Source of the DNA: Paenibacillus luteus
Lineage (GTDB): Bacteria; Bacillota; Bacilli; Paenibacillales; Paenibacillaceae
Length of the DNA: 42,173 nucleotides
Direction of reading: 5' to 3'
Assembly (NCBI RefSeq): GCF_006542765.1
Contig: NZ_SKCD01000038.1
Span: forward strand, 1-42,173
Below, piece after piece: positions 17,001 through 23,011 of this stretch. The first letter of the stretch is position 1. Each line of letters starts with the position of its first letter. The position numbers and the translations under genes are program-made. The notes under the pieces were generated by a model, which did not search any database, was not told the DNA's origin, and saw nothing but the letters and a program-made list of their open reading frames with translations.

Positions 17001-18533
17001 TTCCAAGGCTCCAACACCCTGCCGAACATTTTTCTCAAGGATGCACCGGAAGGGGATTTTGTCATCACGACTAAAGTAGAGGCTCCCGTCCGCAAAAACT
17101 ATCAGCAAGCAGGCTTATTCCTATGGCAAAATGAAGACAATTACGTGAAGTTCGGCCATGTATGGGATACGGACGGTGCGACCGGCAAAAGCCTTGAAAC
17201 CGCGTACGAAAAAAATGCCGTCTATGTAAAAGCGGCAAATATGGCAAAGCATCCTGGCTATGATCTCTCTTATTTGCAAATCAAAAAGGTTGGCAATGTC
17301 GTTTCTACGTTCTATTGGGACGGAACGGCTTGGAAACCGGCTGCGGACCCGATGACCGTAAATTTAAGCAATTTGAAGGTTGGCTTCTATGGCCTGTCTT
17401 CGGGCGATAAGGTTTCCGTTATTGCGAATTTTGATTATTTCTCAGTCGGACCCGTAGAAGCCGCCGATAAAACGACGCTGCAGACGGCTATTGCTGCTGC
17501 AGAAGCGCAGCTAGCTGCAGCGGTTGCCGGAACAGAGCCAGGCCAGTACCCGCAAGCGGCAAAGGATGACTATGCGGCAGCGATTAAAGCAGCCGAAACC
17601 GTAGCTGCTAATTCCGCTGTGAGCCAAGCGGATGTAAATGCAGCCGCATCGAAACTAAATATCGCGGCTGCAGCATTTACGGCTTCCGTCATACCTGTTG
17701 TGCCTGAGGCGCCTGCGGCTGTCATCGATGGAGCCTCGCAGGTGAAGGCAGGCGAAGCCTTTGACGTGACGGTAGGTTATTCGAATGTTAAAGACGAAAA
17801 ATTTCAAACGCTTTATGCGCAAATGCTTACGATCAGTTTCGATCCGAATAAGCTGGCGCTGTCAGGCGCAGCCTCTTTGAAGAATGGTTTCGGCATTATA
17901 GAGCAAAAGGTACTCGAACCTGGCAAGGTTCGGATTATTGCAGCAGGCCAAGGAAACGGGGCAGCAGCAAATGAAAAATGGCTGAAGCTAAGCTTCCTTG
18001 CAAGCGCCACAGATGCTCCTGCAGCAGCCGAAATTAAGGTAAGCGGTATTGAAGCAGCTAACAGCGCAGGAGAAGAGCTTACGGTAAGCGAAGCTGTTCA
18101 CCAAGTGCAGATTAGCGCACAAGTAGACGTATCGGCACTGAAAACAGCTATTGCTGCTGCGGAAGCAATCTACAATGGTTCTGTTGTTGGTACGCAGCCT
18201 GGCCAGTATCCGGCTGCTGCAAAAGCGGCTCTAAGCCAAACGATTGAGAAAGCCAAAGCGGTTGCGGTCAACCCGAATGCAAGCGCAGCCCAAGTCAGTG
18301 CGGCCATTATTGACCTGAATGAGGCGGTTATTACGTTCCAAGCAACCGTATTGTCTGGAGACATCAACAATGATCATAAGGTCACGATTGGCGATTTGGC
18401 GATTCTGGCAGCCGCCTATGGCAAAACAAGCGCAGATCCGAATTGGTTGCAATACAAACGATCAGATTTGAATGCCGACGGAAAAGTCGACATCGAGGAT
18501 ATTGCCATGCTGGCTAGATGGATTTTAGGCTAA
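14043..18533 (+). CDS. Secreted multidomain GH2 glycosidase with PA14, cohesin and dockerin
   Basis: 1496 residues from ATG 14043, which follows GGAGG (14030-14034); the longer frame from 13950 overlaps the previous gene and would hide the signal peptide. Domains: signal peptide 1-34; PA14 (about 40-185); a linker beta domain (about 195-300); GH2 sugar-binding, Ig-like and TIM-barrel domains (about 311-855) with acid/base FNEGWG (Glu703) and nucleophile LGEYGG (Glu769); FIVAR (about 860-935); a concanavalin-like DUF1349-type module (about 944-1137); FIVAR (1141-1216); cohesin (about 1222-1357); FIVAR (1361-1436); dockerin (1438-1496, loops DINNDHKVTIGD and DLNADGKVDIED). GH2 covers beta-galactosidase, beta-glucuronidase, beta-mannosidase and arabinosidase activities; I cannot choose between them. 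It is the last gene of the surface-enzyme operon. Confidence 0.88.
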   Translation: MLKRRKALSTIVALSMLFTLMSSVMSFTPRAAAAESAPEYHGLKAEYYTVGGGPNFAFETFKGTGYDPHLDISNLEPAIKMFTGQENRVGIRWTGFIEPEFTENYTFYITGDNGFRLWIDNKLTIDHWVADWDKEQTSLPVSLTAGKKYSIKLELFEDNGGSNIHFRWASPSISKKAVPTHAFYLPDGFAPVGRVLEDGLHAELRFGESLKPVAADLLTHLKLNTSLGSLPIVSAALKAGDDRVIALTLQDALYSKDAGNLQMVYDGKGGLVTTAGIVLDSFNKPLVNGSKYQIMSPWAEDVDKENVLPEYPRPQLVRENWINLNGEWEFQTARKGEAAPVGQTLKEKILVPFAAEAKLSGINRVEDLMWYKRSFSVPSDWNGQRVKLNFGAVDYLATVYVNGQLAGSHKGGFTSFSFDITDYLVPGENELIVHVLDETDMGADQAVGKQTVKKLGGIWYTSVSGIWQTVWLEPVAEAHIDKLDMVTDIHANVLKLSAAGSGIQGQSVEAVVLEGGKIVGTASGEVGSEISVPVPNARLWSPDDPFLYDLKVYLKEGVTIVDEVTSYFGMREIKLGKVDGVTRPLLNGEFVFQMGPLDQGFWPDGIYTAPTDEALKFDIETVKNVGMNTIRKHIKVEPARWYYWADKLGVLVWQDMPSLEDRQGNKGSDITQATKTQWLKEYKEMVNQLRSVTSIIVWTVFNEGWGQFDQGGQQTRDATSYVKGLDSTRLINSTSGWWDAGAGDLLDVHHYPDPGAPAPSDTRAAVLGEYGGLGLHVPGHEWSPLVFSYQLMNSKEQLTSTYIAYIERLKQMKESGLSAAIYTQITDVEYEINGLLSYDRKVEKMDFAQIAIAHRQLIGTATQEDLLAEIAKANALLQHAKVGAGAGNYTQAVADAFKSALDSATAVAQNSNAAPAELQAALKSLQSARNQFFASVNDPIPAGSTVDPFDGESLNAAWSILKADNSKWSLTRKPGFLSLETSAGETFQGSNTLPNIFLKDAPEGDFVITTKVEAPVRKNYQQAGLFLWQNEDNYVKFGHVWDTDGATGKSLETAYEKNAVYVKAANMAKHPGYDLSYLQIKKVGNVVSTFYWDGTAWKPAADPMTVNLSNLKVGFYGLSSGDKVSVIANFDYFSVGPVEAADKTTLQTAIAAAEAQLAAAVAGTEPGQYPQAAKDDYAAAIKAAETVAANSAVSQADVNAAASKLNIAAAAFTASVIPVVPEAPAAVIDGASQVKAGEAFDVTVGYSNVKDEKFQTLYAQMLTISFDPNKLALSGAASLKNGFGIIEQKVLEPGKVRIIAAGQGNGAAANEKWLKLSFLASATDAPAAAEIKVSGIEAANSAGEELTVSEAVHQVQISAQVDVSALKTAIAAAEAIYNGSVVGTQPGQYPAAAKAALSQTIEKAKAVAVNPNASAAQVSAAIIDLNEAVITFQATVLSGDINNDHKVTIGDLAILAAAYGKTSADPNWLQYKRSDLNADGKVDIEDIAMLARWILG

Positions 18534-18546
18534 TGGTAAAATGAAA

Positions 18547-18590
18547 AAGGAGCCAGGCAGCACATTTGCTGCTTGGCTCCTTCTTTGGTT
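18547..18590. terminator. Bidirectional terminator between the GH2 and cupin genes
   Basis: AAGGAGCCAGGCAGCA (18547-18562) pairs with TGCTGCTTGGCTCCTT (18567-18582) with one wobble. A-rich and T-rich flanks suit termination from both convergent genes. Confidence 0.85.
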
Positions 18591-19283
18591 TTAATAGTAC
18601 TGCTGCTGGCGATGTTGGTGGCCATACATGGCATTGGAGTTGGCTTGGTTTTGGTTAATAATGGGCATAGCTGGATTGGCTGCGGATGGTTGGACCTTCG
18701 ACTGCTTCTGTATAGGGGCGTTTGCCGATTGCCCTTGTACGGAAGGATTGTAGCTGCAGTTGCTTGGCGGCCCTAAAATGACGGTTTGTTTAATTGGAGC
18801 AAGCGATTCTTTTAATTTTGTTTCATCGAGGCAGTAGGTATAGGCAAGTACGTTGGTTGGCGTCAATCGTAAAATATCTGAGCCGAAAATAACTTCAGGC
18901 GTCTGCGCATCGAAGATTGCAAGCAGATGCGTATTGTCCTCCAAGGCAATTTCGTAATGCCACCACCCCTGCGGTACATTCGCGACTTGGCCAGGTTTGA
19001 TATAGAAATGGAGAAACTGATTCGTAAAAGGGTTCATAATGGCAACTTCGGCCGCTCCCGAGATGCAATAGACAAGCTCGGCTGCGTTCTGGTGATAATG
19101 CGGCTCAACGACATTTCCCCTGCTCAGAAAGATATCGAGCAGCGAGTTGTTGCCAAGCGTGTTCAGCTGCTTGACAGACAGCAAATTAATGTAGTTGTAG
19201 GGATCCTTTTTGAAAAATAGGTTGTTGTTCAAATCATAAGTAAATTGTGTCCCGGGGGACGTGTAATCTGCATAAGAAGTCAT
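18591..19283 (-). CDS. Cupin-domain protein with Gln/Asn-rich tail
   Basis: 230 residues. A single germin-type cupin barrel occupies about residues 30-150. All four expected metal ligands are visible: PHYHQNAAE (two His and Glu) and a later His in the GWWHYE strand. This resembles one half of an oxalate-decarboxylase-type bicupin, but only one barrel is present and the activity is unknown. From about residue 175 the chain becomes low-complexity, rich in Gln, Asn, Pro and Ser, ending in repeated Gln and Tyr. Such tails are common in spore-coat or surface proteins, so a coat role is possible. There is no signal peptide. It is convergent with the surface-enzyme operon and transcribed alone. Confidence 0.7.
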   Translation of the reverse strand: MTSYADYTSPGTQFTYDLNNNLFFKKDPYNYINLLSVKQLNTLGNNSLLDIFLSRGNVVEPHYHQNAAELVYCISGAAEVAIMNPFTNQFLHFYIKPGQVANVPQGWWHYEIALEDNTHLLAIFDAQTPEVIFGSDILRLTPTNVLAYTYCLDETKLKESLAPIKQTVILGPPSNCSYNPSVQGQSANAPIQKQSKVQPSAANPAMPIINQNQANSNAMYGHQHRQQQYY

Positions 19284-19373
19284 ACGTTGATCCTGCCCTC
19301 TTCCGTCATCATTTATAGTCTTACGAGGTTAGGATATGTGTTTGCCTATATGAATGTGAGCGGATTGCAAATA

Positions 19374-19418
19374 AAAGACGACCAGCCTGAAGCATTTATC
19401 CATGCTTAGGCTGGTCGT
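19374..19418 (-). terminator. Terminator of the melA gene
   Basis: ACGACCAGCCT plus AAGCA (19378-19394, one bulged base) pairs with TGCTT plus AGGCTGGTCGT (19403-19418). On the minus strand a TTTTAT tract follows. It lies just past the melA stop. Confidence 0.8.
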
Positions 19419-19437
19419 TTATCGGGCGGAACCGTAT

Positions 19438-20736
19438 TTATTTGTAGGTTGGAAGCCAGCTGCCATGAGCTTCGATCAGCTCATCGCAGAGCGATACGAT
19501 GTCGTCCATCGAAAGCTCAGCGGCCGTGTGTGGATCAAGCATAGCCGCGTGATAAATATGATCGCGCTTGCCCGTAATCGCTGCTTCAATCGTAAGCAGC
19601 TGTGTATTGATATTCGTGCGGTTAAGCGCAGCAAGCTGCGGCGGAAGATCACCGACGAAGGTTGGCGTGATCCCGTTGGAATCGACAAGGCAAGTGACCT
19701 CAACGCAAGCTTCCTTGGGCAGGTTCGTAATGAGTCCTGTATTCATAACATTGCCGCCGATTCTAAACGGATTGTTAGATTCAATGGCTTCAAAAATGTA
19801 AGAAGCATATTCATGGCTGCGGCTGTGCTCAAGGTTCCGGTCATTGACGAGCGTATCGCGCATCGACTTCCAGCCTTCGATTTGGCTTACGCAGCGGCGC
19901 GGGTATTCATCGAGCGGGATGTTGAAGCGCTCAATAAGCTCCGGGTAATTGCGCTTGATGAAGTAGGGATGATACTCCGCGTTATGCTCGGATGACTCGG
20001 TCACATAGTAGCCGAACTTCTGCATGAGCTCGTAACGAACCATGTCATGATGCTGCTCCTTTTGCTTCTCGGCTGCACGGCGCTTGATTTCCGGGTAAAG
20101 ATCGACGCCGTCCTTATTCGCTTCAAGCAGCCAAGCCATATGGTTGATGCCGGCAATTTTGTATTGCACGCCTGTAGGGTCGAGGTCCAGATGCTCGAAC
20201 AGATGCGGAACGCAGCCTTGAACGCTATGGCATAAGCCTACGGTTTGCACGCCGCCATGCGTATTCATTACATTGGTTAGAACTGCCATTGGATTGGTGT
20301 AGTTCAGGAACAGCGCATCCGGACAAACCTCTTGGATATCTCGCGCAAAATCAAGCATAACCGGAATAGTACGCAGGTTGCGGAAAAGGCCGCCAATGCC
20401 TACGGTATCGGCAATCGTTTGGCGCAGGCCGTATTTTTTTGGAATTTCAAAGTCGGTGATGGTACAAGGATCGTAGCCGCCAACTTGAATCGCATTAACG
20501 ACATACTTCGCGCCGCGAAGCGCTTCTTTCCGGTCAGTATAAGCTTTGATCTGGCAGGTGCTTTGGCTGGTTTGTTTCAGATTAAGCAGCATTTTCTCGG
20601 AATCTTGCAGGCGTTGGTCGTCAATATCAAAAAGAGCGATTTCAAAGTCTTGCAGAGCTGGTGTCTGCATGACGTCGCCGAGAATGTTTTTGGCAAATAC
20701 GGTGCTTCCCGCACCGATGAACGTAATTTTTGGCAT
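19438..20736 (-). CDS. melA: Alpha-galactosidase, GH4
   Basis: 432 residues, the length of Bacillus MelA. GH4 enzymes hydrolyse alpha-glycosides through an NAD+-dependent oxidation-elimination mechanism with a divalent metal. The N-terminal Rossmann fold reads ITFIGAGSTVFAKN. The NYTNPMA motif near residue 148 and the metal-site elements CHSVQG (near 175) and GINHMAW (near 200) are all present. There is no signal peptide, so it acts in the cytoplasm on imported melibiose- or raffinose-type or galactosyl oligosaccharides. GH4 also includes alpha-galacturonidases, but CHSVQ with GINHMAW favours alpha-galactosidase. AGGAGG precedes the ATG. It is transcribed divergently from an AraC regulator. 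Confidence 0.88.
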   Translation of the reverse strand: MPKITFIGAGSTVFAKNILGDVMQTPALQDFEIALFDIDDQRLQDSEKMLLNLKQTSQSTCQIKAYTDRKEALRGAKYVVNAIQVGGYDPCTITDFEIPKKYGLRQTIADTVGIGGLFRNLRTIPVMLDFARDIQEVCPDALFLNYTNPMAVLTNVMNTHGGVQTVGLCHSVQGCVPHLFEHLDLDPTGVQYKIAGINHMAWLLEANKDGVDLYPEIKRRAAEKQKEQHHDMVRYELMQKFGYYVTESSEHNAEYHPYFIKRNYPELIERFNIPLDEYPRRCVSQIEGWKSMRDTLVNDRNLEHSRSHEYASYIFEAIESNNPFRIGGNVMNTGLITNLPKEACVEVTCLVDSNGITPTFVGDLPPQLAALNRTNINTQLLTIEAAITGKRDHIYHAAMLDPHTAAELSMDDIVSLCDELIEAHGSWLPTYK

Positions 20737-20819
20737 AGTAGGATGGCCTCCTGAATTGGATTAGCTGACTCTTTCAGTATAAGGACGCATATCGAAAAAG
20801 AATATGGAAAGAACGAAGC

Positions 20820-20825
20820 ATTATA
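20820..20825 (-). promoter_or_regulatory. Probable -10 of the melA promoter
   Basis: TATAAT on the minus strand without a recognisable -35 at 16-18 bp, which fits an activator-dependent promoter served by the divergent AraC protein. Confidence 0.4.
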
Positions 20826-20835
20826 TGGATAAATG

Positions 20836-20866
20836 TTGCATCATTTTGTATGATAACAGATACAAT
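20836..20866 (+). promoter_or_regulatory. Possible promoter of the AraC gene
   Basis: TTGCAT (20836-20841) and TACAAT (20861-20866) with a long 19-bp spacer. Its position supports the TTG start at 20885 rather than an upstream ATG at 20804. Confidence 0.4.
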
Positions 20867-20884
20867 ACTGTTGGAGGTGTAGAC

Positions 20885-21742
20885 TTGGAAGCTCATCACA
20901 GTTATTCGATCATAATTAATGCTGCCCCTTTGAAAGGCGAAATGTCCGTGCTTTTCAGTGGGAGAGGGGAACCGGTGGCAGGCCACTTTATCGGACCGGC
21001 GGTGCATGACATCTATTTAATTCATATTGTCCTGGAAGGGGAGGGGCAATTTGAAACACTTGGAAAGACTTATACCTGCAAGGCTGGTGACGCTTTCATT
21101 ATTTTTCCCGATATTCTGGTTAGATATGAAGCGAGCACAAGCAATCCGTGGAAATATATGTGGGTTGGTTTCTCTGGCGAGCTTGTAGAAACCGCGCTCA
21201 GCTCGGTAGGAATTACGCCGGATTTTGCCGTTGTCCGAAATTGTCCGATGCCGGCTATTCAGAAAATGTTTAGAAGCATTCGCAAGAGCATGGATAAAAC
21301 GAATGTACCGGTGCTTGGGAATATGGAGGCGTCCGGCTGGCTTCGCCTGCTCTTTTATGAGCTTGGGCGTCTGCAGCTGACAGAAAATGCGCCAGTGCAG
21401 GTGCCGGTCGCACGCTCCTACAGACAGATCGACCAAGCAATCCGTCTGTTGTCGTTGCAGTACGGACAGCAGCTCTCGATTGAATCGATCGCCCAGACAC
21501 TCGGTTATCACCGCGCTCACCTAACAAGACTCTTCAAGGAAGCGACCGGCTTGCCGCCGATGCAATATTTATTAAAGGTGCGCATGAAGAAGGCGGAGGA
21601 ACTGCTTGAAGGCGAATTGACGGTCGCGCAGATCGCGTCTTCCGTCGGCTACAATGACCCGTTGTTTTTTACAAAACAATTCCACAAGTGGAGCGGGCAG
21701 TCACCGACGGATTTCCGCAAGGCACTGCGCGGGAGAATATGA
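20885..21742 (+). CDS. AraC-family transcription regulator
   Basis: About 285 residues. An N-terminal cupin-like ligand domain (about 10-140) is followed by a C-terminal double helix-turn-helix (about 185-280; LSIESIAQTLGYHRAHLTRLFK and IASSVGYNDPLFFTKQFHKW). This is the usual layout of sugar-responsive activators such as MsmR or RafR. Start: TTG 20885 follows GGAGGTG (20873-20879). The gene is divergent from melA, so it most likely activates the alpha-galactosidase gene in response to an alpha-galactoside; that is inferred from position. Confidence 0.88.
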   Translation: MEAHHSYSIIINAAPLKGEMSVLFSGRGEPVAGHFIGPAVHDIYLIHIVLEGEGQFETLGKTYTCKAGDAFIIFPDILVRYEASTSNPWKYMWVGFSGELVETALSSVGITPDFAVVRNCPMPAIQKMFRSIRKSMDKTNVPVLGNMEASGWLRLLFYELGRLQLTENAPVQVPVARSYRQIDQAIRLLSLQYGQQLSIESIAQTLGYHRAHLTRLFKEATGLPPMQYLLKVRMKKAEELLEGELTVAQIASSVGYNDPLFFTKQFHKWSGQSPTDFRKALRGRI

Positions 21743-21786
21743 ATGTTTGCCGTTCATGCTGCTTGGCACGGGCTTATTTGGAAGAA

Positions 21787-21845
21787 AAGAGGGACGTTTC
21801 AGCTCGGGTTGCCGGATGGGCAAAGCTGAATCGTCCCTCTTCTTT
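21787..21845. terminator. Bidirectional terminator between the araC-type and lacI-type genes
   Basis: AAGAGGGACG (21787-21796) pairs with CGTCCCTCTT (21832-21841). An inner TTCAGCT/AGCTGAA pair extends the stem, and A- and T-rich flanks serve both convergent genes. Confidence 0.8.
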
Positions 21846-21869
21846 GTGCTCTAATAGTCTTATGCTTTG

Positions 21870-22883
21870 TTATTCAAGCGTTTTGACAGAACGGCGGATA
21901 ATCAGATCCGCAGGCAATACGATTTTTTTCCACGGCAGCTCCGTTTCTCTCTCCTGTATCCGTTCGACCAGCATCTGCATGCCCATGTAGCCGAACTGGT
22001 AAGCCTGCTGGGCGGCAACCGTCAAGAACGGCTCCACTTCCGAATACGGCCCCAAATCATCGAAGCAAACGAGGGAAATATTCTCCGGCACTCGAATTCC
22101 GCGGTCGCGAAGCAACCGCAAAATTTCAACGGCCAGCACGTTGTTGCCCGCTACGATTGCCGTAGGCGGCGTGCTGAGCTGGTCGAGCCACTGTCCCATT
22201 TCCGTCAAATCGTTTATTGGACCAAAGCTGGTCTCATAGACATAGCTCTCGTCGTAAGCCAGATCATTCAGCTTAAGACCATCCTGAAAGCCTTGAAGAC
22301 GCAAGCGGGCACTGGAGATTGACGGCGATCCGTTCACCATCGCGATGGTGCGGTGTCCCTGCGAGACAAGGTACTCCACTAGCCGCCTTGCACCGTCCTT
22401 GCTGTCGCCCAGCACGATATCGCAGGCAATGCCCGGCACTTCGCGGTCGAGCAGAACGAACGGGACGTTGTGCTTGCGCATTGATTCCAGATGCGGCAGG
22501 GAGGGGTCGCCAGCAGGCGCGACAAGTACGCCGTCGACTCGTGTAGTCAGAATTGTTGTGATGTAGTCGGCTTCCTTCTCCAAGCTTTCGTCGCTGTTGC
22601 CGAACAGCAGGCGGTAGCCGGAACGCTTGGCCGCATCCTCGGCTCCCCTGGCAAGCGTAGTATAGAACGGGTTCATAATATCGGTGATGAGCAGGAAGAG
22701 CAGCTTCGTCTGCTGCAGGACCAGGCTACGCGCCGTTTGGTTCGGAACATAGCCAAGCTCCTCCATGACGCGCTTGACCTTTGCTCTTGTTTTGTCGCTT
22801 ATTTTGCCAGTGTTATTGATAACTCTGGAGACGGTCATCGCGGAGACACTTGCTTTGGCCGCAACATCGTAGATCGTTACCAT
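21870..22883 (-). CDS. LacI-family repressor, probable fucose-operon regulator
   Basis: 337 residues. The N-terminal LacI helix-turn-helix (TIYDVAAKASVSAMTVSRVIN) and hinge helix are followed by a periplasmic-binding-protein-like effector domain (about 60-337). AAGGGGA precedes the ATG. It is divergent from the fucI-fucA-kinase-fucU operon. Two similar dyads with the LacI-type central CG, TTATCGGTAA and TTATCGCTAA, lie beside the two divergent starts, suggesting control of the operon and of itself. The inducer is probably a fucose-pathway sugar, but that is not visible in sequence. Confidence 0.9.
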   Translation of the reverse strand: MVTIYDVAAKASVSAMTVSRVINNTGKISDKTRAKVKRVMEELGYVPNQTARSLVLQQTKLLFLLITDIMNPFYTTLARGAEDAAKRSGYRLLFGNSDESLEKEADYITTILTTRVDGVLVAPAGDPSLPHLESMRKHNVPFVLLDREVPGIACDIVLGDSKDGARRLVEYLVSQGHRTIAMVNGSPSISSARLRLQGFQDGLKLNDLAYDESYVYETSFGPINDLTEMGQWLDQLSTPPTAIVAGNNVLAVEILRLLRDRGIRVPENISLVCFDDLGPYSEVEPFLTVAAQQAYQFGYMGMQMLVERIQERETELPWKKIVLPADLIIRRSVKTLE

Positions 22884-22895
22884 TTTATTGTCCCC

Positions 22896-22905
22896 TTATC
22901 GCTAA
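22896..22905. promoter_or_regulatory. Operator-like dyad near the lacI-type gene
   Basis: TTATCGCTAA shares TTATCGnTAA with the site in front of fucI. It lies between the repressor start and its predicted promoter, consistent with autoregulation. Confidence 0.5.
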
Positions 22906-22913
22906 ATCATAGT

Positions 22914-22951
22914 TTCTATCATACAAAAAAGTAGACATTGACAGCAACTCT
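22914..22951 (-). promoter_or_regulatory. Predicted promoter of the lacI-type gene
   Basis: On the minus strand TTGCTG, an 18-bp spacer and TATGAT; a second TATGAT follows closely downstream. Confidence 0.4.
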
Positions 22952-22966
22952 TTTTATTGTTATTTT
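22938..22966 (+). promoter_or_regulatory. Predicted sigma-A promoter of the fucose operon
   Basis: Consensus TTGACA at 22938-22943, a 17-bp spacer and TATTTT at 22961-22966. The operator-like dyad starts four bases after the -10, so a bound repressor would block transcription initiation. Confidence 0.7.
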
Positions 22967-22969
22967 GAG

Positions 22970-22981
22970 GTTATCGGTAAC
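22970..22981. promoter_or_regulatory. LacI-type operator in front of fucI
   Basis: GTTATCGGTAAC is a 12-bp dyad with five of six positions paired and the CG centre typical of LacI-family sites. It overlaps the predicted transcription start. Confidence 0.6.
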
Positions 22982-23011
22982 ATTATTATAACCTATTGGA
23001 GGTTTTTATTC

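Noticed and set aside
19438..20736. GH4 alpha-galacturonidase instead of alpha-galactosidase
   Set aside because: The length of 432 and the CHSVQ/GINHMAW signatures match MelA better, and the divergent AraC regulator fits an alpha-galactoside gene.
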